Shown piece by piece: positions 48,032 to 59,935 of a stretch of DNA of 64,000 nucleotides (its first letter is position 1; every line of letters begins with the position of its first letter). Source of the DNA: Lindgomyces ingoldianus (lineage: Eukaryota; Ascomycota; Dothideomycetes; Pleosporales; Lindgomycetaceae); the NCBI RefSeq assembly GCF_010093535.1, contig NW_022985176.1, positions 938,665 through 1,002,664 of the forward strand, read 5' to 3'. The notes under the pieces were generated by a model. The model searched no databases, was not told where the DNA came from, and saw only the letters and a program-made list of their open reading frames with translations. A program made the position numbers and the translations under genes.

Positions 48032-48424
48032 ATGTGGGATTACATTGCGAAAGAAGTGATGCTTTCTCAGTATAAAGTTGAGGATCTATTCTGGCTACTA
48101 CACAGGGAACAACCTGATTTGATAGCGGATAATGAAAACTATAAATTTTAGGACCATAACATGCAAGCCATGACTAATCAGGTCCGCCTGCGGCTGAGCT
48201 CATCCCTCTTCTCTACATGGATGGATACATTAGACACACGCATGCACTTAATACAATTCCTTCAAGATACGCATTTACTTACAAGAGCAGTTTCCGAGTA
48301 CCAATCTATTGAAATACAGAGACGGTAGAAGACCCTCTCTATGATACCCCAAAAACAATAGGAAGAATACTCTCTCTCTCTCAAGAGGTACGAAGTTGCT
48401 CCCACGGGCACAGCCTACTCCTGA
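48032..48424 (+). pseudogene. Decayed reading frame with TAG-only interruptions
   Basis: From the ATG at 48032 to the TGA at 48422-48424 one frame of 131 codons reads as protein-like sequence (MWDYIAKEVMLSQYKVEDLF; LIQFLQDTHLLTRAVSEYQS), broken only by three TAG codons, each of which could be a mutated CAG. Composition (charged, Gln-rich, helical) would fit a gag-like or other mobile-element protein, but I cannot assign it. Upstream sequence (47.8-48.0 kb) is Pro/Thr/Ala-rich in translation and may belong to the same relic. Confidence 0.35.
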
Positions 48425-49197
48425 CCACAACCTACAATCAAATAGAGCGGTGCGCAGAATGCTAGTAGATTGGAATAACGTTCACTCTGGGTAGCTCAGT
48501 GACGAAGATTATGAGACTGTATATGAACCCACCAAGGCCGCACACTAGTCATCAGTGCCCCAAAAATTACCAAAATGGTAAAATATGTACCTTGATATCT
48601 CAAAGACGACTTCGTAATTCCAATATTTCATAGTTATTCTGTTATGCTCATTCTAAGACTCATATTCGACTTTCAAAGTAATTTTAGGAGTTCTAGGAAT
48701 ACAGCAACTCGGCTCAAGATTAGGGACTAAACCTGGACATTTTGGTAACGGTTAACACTCTGGAACTTTAATATGGGTCTTAAAATAGGTATAGGGTGGT
48801 AATATTAGAGTTCTGGAATTTATTATAAAGCTGTTGTTGAGATAGCACGATACAGTTTTTCTGATTTTAGTGGTTTTTGGTGTGTTGAAGACTAATATGC
48901 GTTGTTGAGTGGTGGAACGCGGTTAGTCATCCATATGTTAGTTAGCATCTATTGAAGAAGCTTTTCCTATCTCAGAGTAGAAACGCACAACTGACCCCCC
49001 TGAGGTAATTTAGGACTCAGAAAGAGGCAGATCAAGTGGGTCTTACGGATTGAATAGACACTATATATACAGGAAGAAGGGTATCATATTGTAAATGTAG
49101 ACAGCGGTGCGTTGCACCGCAGAAGAAGTAAACCCAGCCAGATATCCAGAAACAATGCGTTCCCAACACATTCCGCATTCATCATATTTCTCAACTC
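48425..49197. other. Gene-poor, moderately AT-rich
   Basis: No gene seen; probably includes the 3' flank of the large minus-strand gene. Confidence 0.5.
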
Positions 49198-52100
49198 TTA
49201 AATCAAAGGCATATACGTCGCAGCCACAAATCCGCTTGGTGGCTTAACTTGTAAGCTCGATAAGAAACTTAGCGTCGGATCTGTATGCGGCGCAGTCCTG
49301 ACCCTGGTTCTGGGGGTGGCCCCAGCTGCCGTCATAATAGAAGATTCGTACTGTTCTGATGCTTCGCTTGCCCATCTAATCATGGACTTGGTAGCAATGC
49401 TATTTCTGCTACTGACGAAGTCGTGGAGCCACTTGCGGTGTTTCTTCGCGAGTTCTTTTCCGCTGTAATATTTCTTCACTGTATTTTTAAAACCCGCGTC
49501 AGTGGAGGTGGCGGCATCGGCAACGAGCGCGTTGAGCGTCTTTTCAACGTTCTCGGCCGTGGCTAGAAGTTTCGAGGCGACGGATGGCTGGTTCAAGTAG
49601 TCGAGAGCGCGACCAACGGTGGCCATTTTCTCAATCTTGGCCGTCGGCACTGCGGAACGCCATTTTGTTTCAGCGATTATATTATTCTTGTTTACCTCAT
49701 CGAAGATGCGGAACTTGGCCGAATTAATATTTTGTCGGAGGAAGACAAGGAAGTCTTGGTTGATATCTGAACCGAGACTCTCCATGATAGCTTGGACCCA
49801 ACTTGTCCCTTGGTTGTTGGTCTTACGGTCCTTGAAGAAAATGAGGTCCATATCACCGCAGTCCATACCATCGTCTTTGAGTTTGTCGAGGAACATCATA
49901 ACCCAATTGCCCTCGTAGATGTGCTCCATGCTGAACCCAGGTTTCCCGATACTGCCTGGAGCCGGTGGATTTGCGGTTGTAGTAACCTGGTGGTTCAAAC
50001 AATTGCCTGTGTTGACTGCCTGCCACCAATCGCTGACAGTTATAGAGGATTTCTCTGTACGGGATTTGTAGGTGGGGTAGTCAGCTAGTGTGAGGGTATG
50101 AGTGATGTGTTTGCATACGTAATCGTATTCGCGAGGGGCGCGTTTCACTTTTGTAAGGTTGCCTGCAAAGTCGGAGGACTCTATGGAGAAGTAATTTTCC
50201 GTAGCGGCGTCGGTGTCGAATGAGTCGTGGCAGGTGGAACAGCCAGTTATAGGGCAGGAGTCTGGTGGGGCGCTGGATGTGGATGACGAGGAAGAGGAAG
50301 ATAGGGTGGAAATAGAGAGAGTTGTGGGTGTTTTCGTTGTGATAGTCTCTGGAGAAATTGTATCAGGGCTTCCAGAGGTCTTCCGTGGTGGACTATCGGA
50401 ACCACCGGTAGGATTTGGTGGAGGTGTTTCATCAACGCCTGAGGTTTTTGGCGGTGGTGTATCATCCCCGGAAGATTCGGGGGGAACATCACTTTCGGAT
50501 GGCTCTGGCGCAGGATTACTCTTGCTAAGGTCAGGCGGCGCTGACGTTTCCCCAGGGCTAATGGTGGAGTGGGCTCGAACGTGAGTCGAGTTCGTCCAGC
50601 CTGAAAAAGTACTGAAGGAGGAAGGGGTAGGACTGTCTGTGCTGACTGTATTGACGGTGATGGACGACTTGGTGGTATGTGCTGCACTCGTCTTCTTAGT
50701 TGCGCGAGATATACTTGTCTCATCGGTAGAAGAGGTATGTTTTTTACTGGAAGATTGAGTCGGCTTAACAGAACCCGTAAGCTCAGTGTGAGTTGGTTTA
50801 GACTTTGAGAGCGAAGCACTAGACGTCTTTGCAGGCTTAGATGTGGCCTCCTTTGTGGGCTTACCCGTCTCATCCGTGGCTGTGGAATGCTTCGTTGTGC
50901 TTCGTTTGGAGGATTTAGTTAGTGTTGGCTTATCAGTTTCTGGTTTTGAAGACTTCTTGGAGCTGGCCTTGGTAGTATGCTTTAGCGTTGTCGTCTTTGG
51001 TTTGACTGTCGTTTTCGGTTTCTCTGATGTTTCTGGCTTCTTGGTAGTCTTGGGCTTTGTCGTAGCTTTTGTCGTTTTCGAAACCTTTTTGGTCTTGGTG
51101 GCAGGGTTTGGCACAACTACCTCTCCAGAGTGAGCGTTTTCTGCACCAAAAGCTAGGCACTTCGAGAAGAGAGGCCATTCGTGAGACTGAGCGCAGTTGT
51201 ATTAGCATATTGAACCGGGTAAGTTCTTTGATAAATTAATACTTACGAAGAGGTCTTGCTTCCAGAACGGATTGGCTTCATTGCCTTTGGTAGCTGCTTG
51301 AGCAAATAGTTCGACACCAACATTCGCGTCAACGTCTACGCCGAGGGTCTTCTTCGTGCTGCAGACGCCAGTGGTATCATACATTGCCGCAAAGTCAGCC
51401 TTGATGTAAGGCATCTTCATATTCAGGCCGACGTTCCAACCCTTACCTAGAGGGAGTTAGCCATACATCAGGAACAAAATTTGTTCAGACTTACCAAGAG
51501 CCGACGCCTCCAACTTGATATTCGGTTCAGCAAACACTTCTGCCGATCCGGCAATCTTTGCACTTAATGTAAGAGGAATGGCGGAGAAGGTTGGCATCCA
51601 GCCGGAAAATTTGTTGTTTGACGACTTAATCAGATCAACCTTCACGATCGCTGAATTAGAGAGCGCGACTCTGGCGCCGAAATTCGCATGTGCTTCTCCT
51701 GTCCACTCATCCATTGTAAAGCCGACATCCACGTCCAAGAAAGCACCAAGTTTAACGACCTTGGCAATCTCAATACCTTCAATGGGAATGGAAATTCTGG
51801 ATGCACAGTTAGCATCCACCAGATAAAGGGAGCAGCTCAATACTATGTGGGACTAGTAGAAGACATCACTTAGGTGGCATCTAAGCATGGTGTTGGACAA
51901 CATAGAGGAAGAGAAACCTATGCTTACTACCCAATAGTTAGCAAGTATTTTGGAATAAGAGACTCGGCCTGAATATCTAATATCACTTCTATCATGGGCT
52001 CAGTACGTACCACTGTCTTTTGCCAACTGTACGCTTTGGAAAGAGTACCACTTTCAGAGAGTGCCAGCTGGATTGAAGCCGCGACATCTTGCGGGCTGAT

Positions 52101-52932
52101 GGTCATACTAGCGGAAGAAAGCGAGAACCAGGATACGTCTACGTCGAAGTCGACGTTCAAACTTCCAGCAGTGCGAATGGTAGCATCGACAGAAGTCGTC
52201 CAACCTCCAACTGTCGTAGAGAAGAGATTTTTGTCGTACGAGCTTGCAAGACTCATTGTGAAATCTGGACCTCTCGGCAGGAGCTCTCGTTCCATGAGAA
52301 GTCGATGAACAGGAGTAAGAGGCATGTGGCCTACATTGAGAGTGTAGGAATGCGCAACCTCTTCCCAGTCCTTTTGATCCGCGGTAAGATGGGCCTTGAA
52401 ATGTGCGTCGTCGTATTTAATGTTGGACACAATGAATGGCAGACGTTCTTTATCGTCGGCACACCCCTCATAGTTCGTAACCATGATGAAGGTATGGTTC
52501 ACATCTTGGTTCACCCAGTTCCACACACTCTTGGCATAGTCAAAGGCAGCTTTGTCCACGAATTCGAGCATCATGTCTTCAGCGCAGTTGACCGATTTGA
52601 GTGAGCTAGCAAAGCGCTCCATAGAAATAACATACTGGTACTCTTCAGGGAAGTAAACGGTGAGATTTGCGTAAATGAGGTTTAAGCCCGCTGATACCGA
52701 CGTTAGCAAGCGCGCTCCCATCCTGAAAAGATATTTCTGTACCGGGAGCCCCCCAAAAGAATGTCTCAAAATCTTGCAGGTCTAGATCTCCCGTGAAGTT
52801 CGCTGATCGTTTGGAAGATGCGCGTACACCGCTGGTAACTGTTCCCGGGTCGGTGATTGGCGCAAGCTTGAGGGCGAATGCATTGCTGAAGAAGAGGGAC
52901 AGGACGAAATAAATAGTATATTGAAATAACAT
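49198..52932 (-). CDS. Large secreted DUF7029/DUF7223-type protein with mucin-like stalk
   Basis: Minus-strand multi-exon gene. The signal peptide (MLFQYTIYFVLSLFFSNAFA) precedes LKLAPITDPG and FTGDLDLQDFETFFWGAPG, as in DUF7029. A second part (~52680-52011: YVISMERFASSLKSV; SLNVDFDVDVSWFSL) leads to exons 51495-51796, 51247-51446 and 49198-51186, whose three mutual junctions keep frame and carry DUF7223-like GIEIAKVVKLGAFLDVDVGF and the Cys of TTGVCSTKK. The last exon (662 codons) has a ~290-residue Thr/Ser/Lys/Pro stalk, then CPITGCSTC, a Lys-Arg site and a domain resembling the C-terminal region of fungal killer-toxin-like GH18 chitinases; no GH18 catalytic domain is present. Two upstream junctions do not resolve in frame, so it may be intact with unusual introns, or newly broken. 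Confidence 0.7.
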
Positions 52933-54231
52933 GATGACGGTATGTAATCGCTCGCAACAGTAGAGGCAGGAAAATTAACGAGCGAACGATAGCATGCACT
53001 GATCTAAGAGAGCGACTGATGAGTGCTATGGGTCCTCATGAGGCAAAATACGTGGAGACATTATATTCTTGTACTGGAATACCGGCCCCCAGTCACCACG
53101 AAAACCCCCATATTGTTGAAGTTGAGTCCAGGGTTGCCTGGAGATCTCCTGCTATTCCAGGCTGTACATGAACATGCGCCAAGAAGGGTCAGTAGCCTCA
53201 AGGAGATTAAAGAGCTTATTTCAAGCAGGAATTCAGTCCAATGTAACCCCGGTATAAGGGAACAACATGCAGGCGGCACAAAGAACGCGGACCGAGTGAG
53301 TTCAAAATGGGCACGAATGCGAAAAGAGAGATCGTAAGGACGGACTTGGCAGCGACGAAACCCTGCCCAACCACGCCCCATCACGGTGGCTTGATGAAGA
53401 GTCCAACCAAGCAATGTGCCAAGACAGGGCTCAAACAATGTATGTGGAGAAAGAGCGTTTGAGGTGATCGACAGGCACTAAGATTGGAAGATCTCTACTT
53501 CCTCGATTCTACTTTTACCTGTGAATTGTCGACAACAGACGATAGCCTGAGGTTGGAATAGAAAGATGACTTGAGAAGCTTAGGAGTGAATGGACGTGTC
53601 GCTGATCCGAGAACAGCGTCTGCTTCTCCACTCTTTCATGTTGCAATCTCCTGACGGACATTGAATATGAACTGATCGTATGCATCGCGGGTGAGGCTTG
53701 GATCGTGAAGAAAGCCTCCGCAAGACGGTGACATTCGATACGAAAAATCCGGCTCGTATGAGCCTTGAGCAGCTGAAAGACCAAGAGATGAAAGGGACAA
53801 ATGAGGTGCAGTTACGATAGTGATACGGGGGAGCACCAGCTGGAGGTTACCCCCAAAATAAGTATCATCTGTTTGAGAACACGAGGCAGGGGGTCGTATT
53901 CGCATTCGGCCCCCAGCCACACTATCACCAGGCTGAAGGCGCTCAGAACGAGACTGCTACGCGAAAGATACGACCGAGATGCCAAGCGCTAGGAAATATA
54001 TCGCGAGGTCTGCTAATGTTGGAGTTGTGGTGTTGAAGGGTTGATAATGGAAAACTCCAGAAGAGGAAGTTTGGTTTAGATAAGCAGCATAAGCTCAGCA
54101 CAGCGGAACCGAGCCCAGCTCACGTGACGCTATGCCGATCTTTCCCCTGATTCAACCACCACCAACACGTCCACGCAACATGAATTCTTGATATCCTGGA
54201 TAAACATAGTGTTGGATGCTATACGCTGACT
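52933..54231. other. Intergenic between divergent genes
   Basis: Upstream of the DUF7029-type gene (minus) and the F-box gene (plus). Overlapping short frames only; no gene seen. Confidence 0.55.
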
Positions 54232-56068
54232 ATGGCTCATACGCTCTCTTCAGATGAGTACCTGGAGGTAGCGCGTGCTCATTACAAAAAGTCGCGCTAT
54301 GAACAGGCGGCTCAGAACTTCACCCGTGCCATTGAGCTTGCTGTTATCCCACGTCTTGAAGCTCTCGAAGGCCGATCCAAGAGTTTCGACAAGCTGGAGC
54401 GCTTTGTGGCTGCTTGCAAAGATGGCCGCGATATGATCAAACTCGATGAGCGCGACATCAGGGTAGGTATTCACGCGTCATGAACGTCCAATATGACATA
54501 CTGAAGCATATGGACAGGGATACCTTCGAACAGGCACTGAACTCGAGAAGCTGAGTAAGCCAGATAAAGCCGTTGGAATTTATGCATTAGGCATGAAAAA
54601 GGTCCCTGTTTATAACAAGGACTTCATGGTCTGTTGTAAGTCGTTTAGCATTGTCATTCTTGACGCTAATCTACTATAGATTCTGCAAGCAAGACACGAC
54701 CGATTAATCCGCCAACTCTCTCCCGCACATGCTATCGACCCTTTTGTCATTCTCCCCGTGGAACTGGTGGATATGGTGTTTGACTACATGTCCTTTAAAG
54801 ACATGGTTTCCTGTCTCAGGGTCTGCAAGTTCTGGAAGAAATTCTTGATCAATTCCACCAAGCGCTGGATTCATCTCGACTTCTCCGAAGCATCCAGGAA
54901 GTGCCAAGTTAGTAGTAGATTTGTCAGAAGTGCCCTATTCCGCTCTCAGAACCAAGTCCAGAGCCTCGTCGTCAACCGCTTCGGGAGCTACGATGTTCTT
55001 CGAACTATGGCTACCTTATGTAAGGGGCTCACAGAGATCACACTTCTCTCCGGTGGGGCCACATCCAATTCCATCATAGAGTTCGCTCAAATCGCAATGA
55101 ACCTCAAGAAGCTGATTGTACACGTGGATATCTCGCTCGATACCGTCACGCAAGTCCTCCGACGCCGTCCGACCCTAGTTCATGCGGAATTCCGGTCTAT
55201 CATATCTGCTCGTCTAGGGGCTGCCAACTGGAGTGAAACATATCCCCAACTCAACACCTTGGTCCTCGCGGGAGGTCAGACTGAAGTAGCTGTAGTGGCG
55301 CTGAATCTGTCGGCACTCTTTTCCCGAACCCCAGCTCTTCGATGCCTGAAGCTGTTACACTGGGGCCCTGGCCACGTGATACCCCCTCCTACTGGGATTG
55401 AGGATGTCTTCCTTCTGGTACCATTGACACACCTCGTACTCAAACACGTCCACTTTACTACATTCCCGCGTCTCCCTCCAAGCCTAGAGCAGCTAGTTTT
55501 CCATCCCCTCCAGCTCATGTCTCTGAAAGATCCCGAAAATGTGCTGGCATCGCATCTCCCAACTCTGACCTCCTTGTCTATTGCAAATTGTATGGACCTA
55601 GAGCCTCGCTTCTTTTCAGACTTGCTCGACTACTACGTCCCCGAAAGCCAAGAGACGCCAATTCCTGTGCCCTCCAGCTCGCTTCTCCAGGCATTATCCA
55701 TCAAAGACTCTCTCACTTCCAGCACATTCTTCGGTTCCGAAGGCCTCTTGGCATCCCCCCGTATCACAAGCCCTGTATTGCACACCCTCGACCTCTCCAC
55801 GCAATCATGCACAGACGATGATGTCGAGATGCTTGTCGCGCAACTCGCAGGCCTTGAGACCATCAATCTGAGTCAGACTAAGATCACAGGCGCTGGGGTG
55901 AAGATTTTGGTGGATCAACTTCCGAAGTTGAGGGAGCTTAATCTTGATGACTGTGACCGCATTTCATCGCAGGATGCAGCGAACTATGCAAGGAAGAGGG
56001 GGATAAGGGTTAGTCACAAGATGCGACCAACTGTGAGGGTTGGTGGGAGGAGAGTTAGGTATGGATAG
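54232..56068 (+). CDS. TPR/F-box/LRR protein, Pof3/Dia2-like
   Basis: Three exons, join(54232..54462,54518..54628,54680..56068), 576 aa. The N-terminal ~110 residues are TPR (YLEVARAHYKKSRYEQAAQN; GTELEKLSKPDKAVGIYALG). An F-box follows at ~137-180 (LPVELVDMVFDYMSFKDMVS, then CLRVCKFWKKFL). The rest is leucine-rich repeats, ending with LETINLSQTKITGAG and LRELNLDDCDRIS. TPR plus F-box plus LRR in this order is the architecture of S. pombe Pof3 and S. cerevisiae Dia2, SCF substrate receptors that act at the replisome. The second intron uses a weak GTCTGT donor, chosen because it keeps frame; a nearby GTAAGT would need a different acceptor. It is the last gene before the AT-rich island, 0.2 kb away. 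Confidence 0.88.
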
Positions 56069-56587
56069 GCTGGGATTATGTTGTGAATGGGACGTATGCA
56101 TGCCATGAGGGATATATAATTGGCCGATGTCGTAATGCGGGTAATATTGTCAACGAAGCCAAACAGTATGGTATGGTGGGATTTGTGATATCCGCCTGTC
56201 CCTGAGAGGCGCCCATAAGCAGGCATGCATGTTGAATAGTAGAATGTCATCTTAAATACACTCTGATATTAGAGTTTTCTTGCTAGAGTTGGCAACAATT
56301 AAGTTAACTTAATAACTTAACTTAATTAACTTAATTAACAGACTTAAATCTCTAAGATCTTAGGTTTACTAAAGGATATAAGATCCTTTAGTGGGTAAGA
56401 GTAGTAAATATAGTATAAAGCAGCTTAGCTTTAAGAGACTTTAGAGTTGTAATAGTTGCCTAACTAGGCTTAGCGCTATATATCTAAAATTTCTTAACTT
56501 CTACTGCCTACTAACTTACCTGCCTCTACTACCTCTTTTACTCTACTAACGCCTCTCTTTATTAATATAGCGTTGCCTAATTATTTA
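56069..56587. other. Start of the AT-rich island
   Basis: Composition falls sharply to AT-rich from about 56270. It consists of cttaa/ttaac-type repeats with no open frame and runs into the assembly gap. Confidence 0.75.
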
Positions 56588-57112
56588 NNNNNNNNNNNNN
56601 NNNNNNNNNNNNNNNNNNNNNNNNNNNNNNNNNNNNNNNNNNNNNNNNNNNNNNNNNNNNNNNNNNNNNNNNNNNNNNNNNNNNNNNNNNNNNNNNNNNN
56701 NNNNNNNNNNNNNNNNNNNNNNNNNNNNNNNNNNNNNNNNNNNNNNNNNNNNNNNNNNNNNNNNNNNNNNNNNNNNNNNNNNNNNNNNNNNNNNNNNNNN
56801 NNNNNNNNNNNNNNNNNNNNNNNNNNNNNNNNNNNNNNNNNNNNNNNNNNNNNNNNNNNNNNNNNNNNNNNNNNNNNNNNNNNNNNNNNNNNNNNNNNNN
56901 NNNNNNNNNNNNNNNNNNNNNNNNNNNNNNNNNNNNNNNNNNNNNNNNNNNNNNNNNNNNNNNNNNNNNNNNNNNNNNNNNNNNNNNNNNNNNNNNNNNN
57001 NNNNNNNNNNNNNNNNNNNNNNNNNNNNNNNNNNNNNNNNNNNNNNNNNNNNNNNNNNNNNNNNNNNNNNNNNNNNNNNNNNNNNNNNNNNNNNNNNNNN
57101 NNNNNNNNNNNN
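56588..57112. other. Assembly gap (525 N)
   Basis: Run of unknown bases. Any apparent reading frame across it is an artefact. Its right edge coincides with the arm of an inverted repeat. Confidence 0.99.
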
Positions 57113-57181
57113 GTACTATGTAGCAGCTTTCGTCAAACGTTCCTCCTGTCTTGACAGTAGGTGCGCATATCTAACAAACAC
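57113..57181. repeat. Left arm of a 69-bp inverted repeat
   Basis: The reverse complement of this arm matches 61678-61746 over its full length, differing mainly in a short central block (tttgacg against ctggaca). It starts at the first known base after the gap, so the homology may continue into the gap. Confidence 0.88.
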
Positions 57182-57490
57182 TTATACTAGCTTTGCTGCT
57201 ATTACTACTATTATAAGCACTTTAATTAGTTTTATTAAGCTAATCTATTAACTATGTTAATCACGCGCTATCTTGCTAAGTGTAAGGCTAGCTATAGTGT
57301 TAATAAGAATAGTGTAAGGCTAGATGTTCTAGAACAGGCTAGTATAGCCTCTCCTAACCTGTTTAGAGGTTACATGACCTGTGCTTTGTATATAAGCATA
57401 AATCCTAACAAGCAAGGCTTAGCAGCAATTTGTCTCTTTTATAATACACTTCTATTTTTCTCTAAAAGCTTACTCTTAGTGCTATCTATG

Positions 57491-57780
57491 TGACAGCACA
57501 GGCAAGACAATGGGTCTAAATGCGGTGAGAATCCACTTAGAGGCATATAGAAGTGCGTGGGGACTTAGAACCTGGGAATTTCTATTAACATCTATAGGCC
57601 TTGTACAAAGGATATTAGAAAACTACTAAGCTAGCTAAGAGAAGAGGTGCGACTAAATACTTAGGTGAATAGGGGTAACTGCAGGGGACAGGGTCAAGTC
57701 ATGGTTAGGGCCGATACAGGGACCCTTCAGATAGGTTCTAAGCGACCTGAGATAGAACAATTTGTGAAAATTGTTATAAT
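57491..57780 (+). repeat. LTR-like repeat, copy 1
   Basis: About 290 bp, aligning throughout with the copies at 58160 and 59936: shared caggcaagacaatgggtc, aatccactta, gaggcatat and aggtgcgactaaata blocks. Its ends are mutated (tgacagc instead of tgtaacggc). Differences from the other copies are mostly transitions. Confidence 0.85.
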
Positions 57781-58159
57781 CTATGCTACTTACTATCTTA
57801 TCTTTACATTTAAATTGCTCTATAAGCTAGCATACTACTTAAGGGCAACATTTCTATGTAATAGTGTTAAAGCAAAACGCTAAAAAAGAATTAGATGTAA
57901 CTAGCGCTTAAAAACTACTTAAAAAGCTAACTAAAACTACTACTTTTAGTAATACTTAACTAAAGTTAATACTAACATAAAAAAAAATAATGTAAAAGAT
58001 AAGTAAAATTTTTTTTATTTTATTTTATAAATTAGGCTTATTAAGCTATCTAAAAAGTGTTTAGAGCCTAAAAGAGGTTAGAAGGGCTAGTTGTTACAAT
58101 CCTTGCTTTAGGAAGCACTCAGGTCGATGTTGTTCCTTGGGGGTAGGACAGAGGCTTAG

Positions 58160-58438
58160 TGTAACGGCACAGGCAAGACAATAGGTCTGAATGCCGTTGG
58201 AATCCACTTAGAGGCATATGGGAGTGCGTGGGGACTTAGAACCTGGGAATGCCATTAACACCTATAGGCCTTATACAAAAGGATATTAGAAAACTACTAA
58301 GCTAGCTACAGAGGCAAGGTGCGACTAAATACATAAGGGAATAGGGGTATAGTAAAGGGCAGGGCAGAGTTAGGGCTAATACAGGGTCTCTTTAGATAAG
58401 TTCTAGGCAACCTAAGATAGATATAATTTATAAGAATT
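58160..58438 (+). repeat. LTR-like repeat, copy 2
   Basis: Begins tgtaacggcacagg; aligns with copies 1 and 3 to near its 3' end, where it runs directly into a further partial copy. Confidence 0.85.
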
Positions 58439-58487
58439 AAGTTAAAGTTAAAGCTAATATAAAAACTTTTTAGATAAGTTCTAACTA
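58439..58487 (+). repeat. LTR-like repeat, partial copy split by a transposon (left part)
   Basis: Resembles the last third of the repeat (gttaa, gctaata, tttagataagttcta) and is cut at a TA by the Tc1-type element. Its continuation is at 59848-59889. Confidence 0.65.
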
Positions 58488-59847
58488 TTGTGTGCAAAAA
58501 TCGGGAAATTTCTTAGCGTTCCTCAGATCTTTTTTTCCCCCACTAAAATTGTATGGGAGATTAGAATCTTAATAGAATTCCTAATATATTAACAAATAAC
58601 AATTAGATTAGCCCTAGGTAGGTTAAAGCCTTTAGTTTGTATAGAGAAGCGCCTATACTAACTTTTTTAGGAGTAACAACGCGTTTGTTTGCGATGTATT
58701 GCGCTTATGGCGTCTCTATCCTTTCTAGCTGGCCCTAATTACCCTAATATCTTAAACTAAGCACCTAAGGGCTTAATAATTGCGTTTGTATAAACATCTG
58801 TTAGTTTCTCCTGCTTAGATGGCCTAGAACTGCAATTGCTAATTATAAAAGTTGTTCTCTCTATGTAGTTCACAATGTAGAGAACAATCTTAAGGCTTAT
58901 AGCAGTGTCTGTAAGCCACCTACTATGAAGCTTAGGAGACCTTCTAAAATTAGCAATAAAGATAGCAAAGCTCTGTTTAAGGAGTTAATCCGCAGCAGAT
59001 AGAGATACTAGGACAAACAAGCCTATTAGCTATAGATAGAAAGAGGCGTGAAGGTTAATAAATCTACAATCTCCTGTTACCTTGTCTAGCATAGATAGAG
59101 CAGGCGTACCTTACAGCCTTTCTTGCAGGCTTATAATAAGGAGCTTTAAAAGCTCTACTGTTGCTCTCTTTGTTAGTTTACGCAGGATAATTTAGTATTT
59201 TTTAACAAGTCTATCTTTAACAAGAAAACTAGCTAGCGGCATAAGGCTTATAGGCCTGTGGGCTATAAAAGTTAATATACTTAGGATATAAGGCGCAGGA
59301 AGACGTGGGCCATCCTCCCAGCCTATACAGTAAACAGATACCTGCCTTGTACAGGGATAAAAGAAGGATATTTTAATTATAAAGAGTTTGTTAATTAGAT
59401 TAAGCAGCGCCTCCTCCCTTTGCTTTAAGCAACCTACAGGACCTAGCCTATAGTTATAGTCCTTAATAACGTCTTAATTTATTAGAATAAAGCTGTTACA
59501 ACTATCCTTAAGGCTACTAGCAGTCTCCTTGCGCTTGCTTAACAGGCCCTGTGCCCTCGCACGCATAGAATAGGCTGGTGGGTCGCCACTAAGGTCAATT
59601 TAACGCGTCTGGGTAGCTAGGGCTGCTCTAGCCTTCTGTTTTAGGCCCATTGTTGTCCTGTTACTCTAAAAATTAAGCTAAGAGCAGTATCTTTATATAA
59701 AGTTAAGGCTTTAACTTACTAATGATATTTAAGAAGGATTTGTTAATATATTAGGAATTCTATTAAGATTGTGATCTCCCATGCAATTTTAGTGAGGAAA
59801 AAAAAGATCCGAGGAACGCTAAGAAATTCCCCGATTTTTGCACATAA
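58488..59847 (+). mobile_element. RIP-degraded Tc1/mariner-type transposon
   Basis: 1360-bp element. Terminal inverted repeats of about 108 bp (58488-58597 and 59738-59847) begin TTRTGTGCAAAAATCGG and are flanked by TA on both sides, the Tc1/mariner target duplication. The interior plus strand reads as a transposase relic: KSIFNKKTS, RHKAYRPVGY, RRKTWAILPAYTVNRYLPCT, GIKEGYF and KQRLLPLL, with many TAG/TAA stops. The second catalytic Asp position reads Asn (VLNNV), as expected from G-to-A mutation. It is inserted in an LTR-like repeat and cannot encode an active transposase. Confidence 0.88.
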
Positions 59848-59889
59848 TAGAAGAAACTTAAGATAAAATAATTTATAGAAATTATTACA
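59848..59889 (+). repeat. LTR-like repeat, partial copy split by a transposon (right part)
   Basis: Continues the copy interrupted at 58487, with aacttaagataaaataattta and the terminal attattaca. A shared downstream block (ctacyccyc, then ttttata) follows, as after copy 3. Confidence 0.7.
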
Positions 59890-59935
59890 CTACCCCCCTT
59901 TTTATAGACTAATAGTTCTTATTAGTAGTAATTAT

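Noticed and set aside
50247..50873. 208-codon minus-strand frame inside the large secreted-protein gene
   Set aside because: Out-of-frame shadow of the Thr/Ser/Lys/Pro stalk.
52644..52700. 37-nt insertion in the DUF7029-type gene as an ordinary intron
   Set aside because: The segment does not end in AG and is below the usual minimum intron size.
56573..57154. 193-codon frame across the N run
   Set aside because: Almost all residues are unknown bases, so the frame has no meaning.
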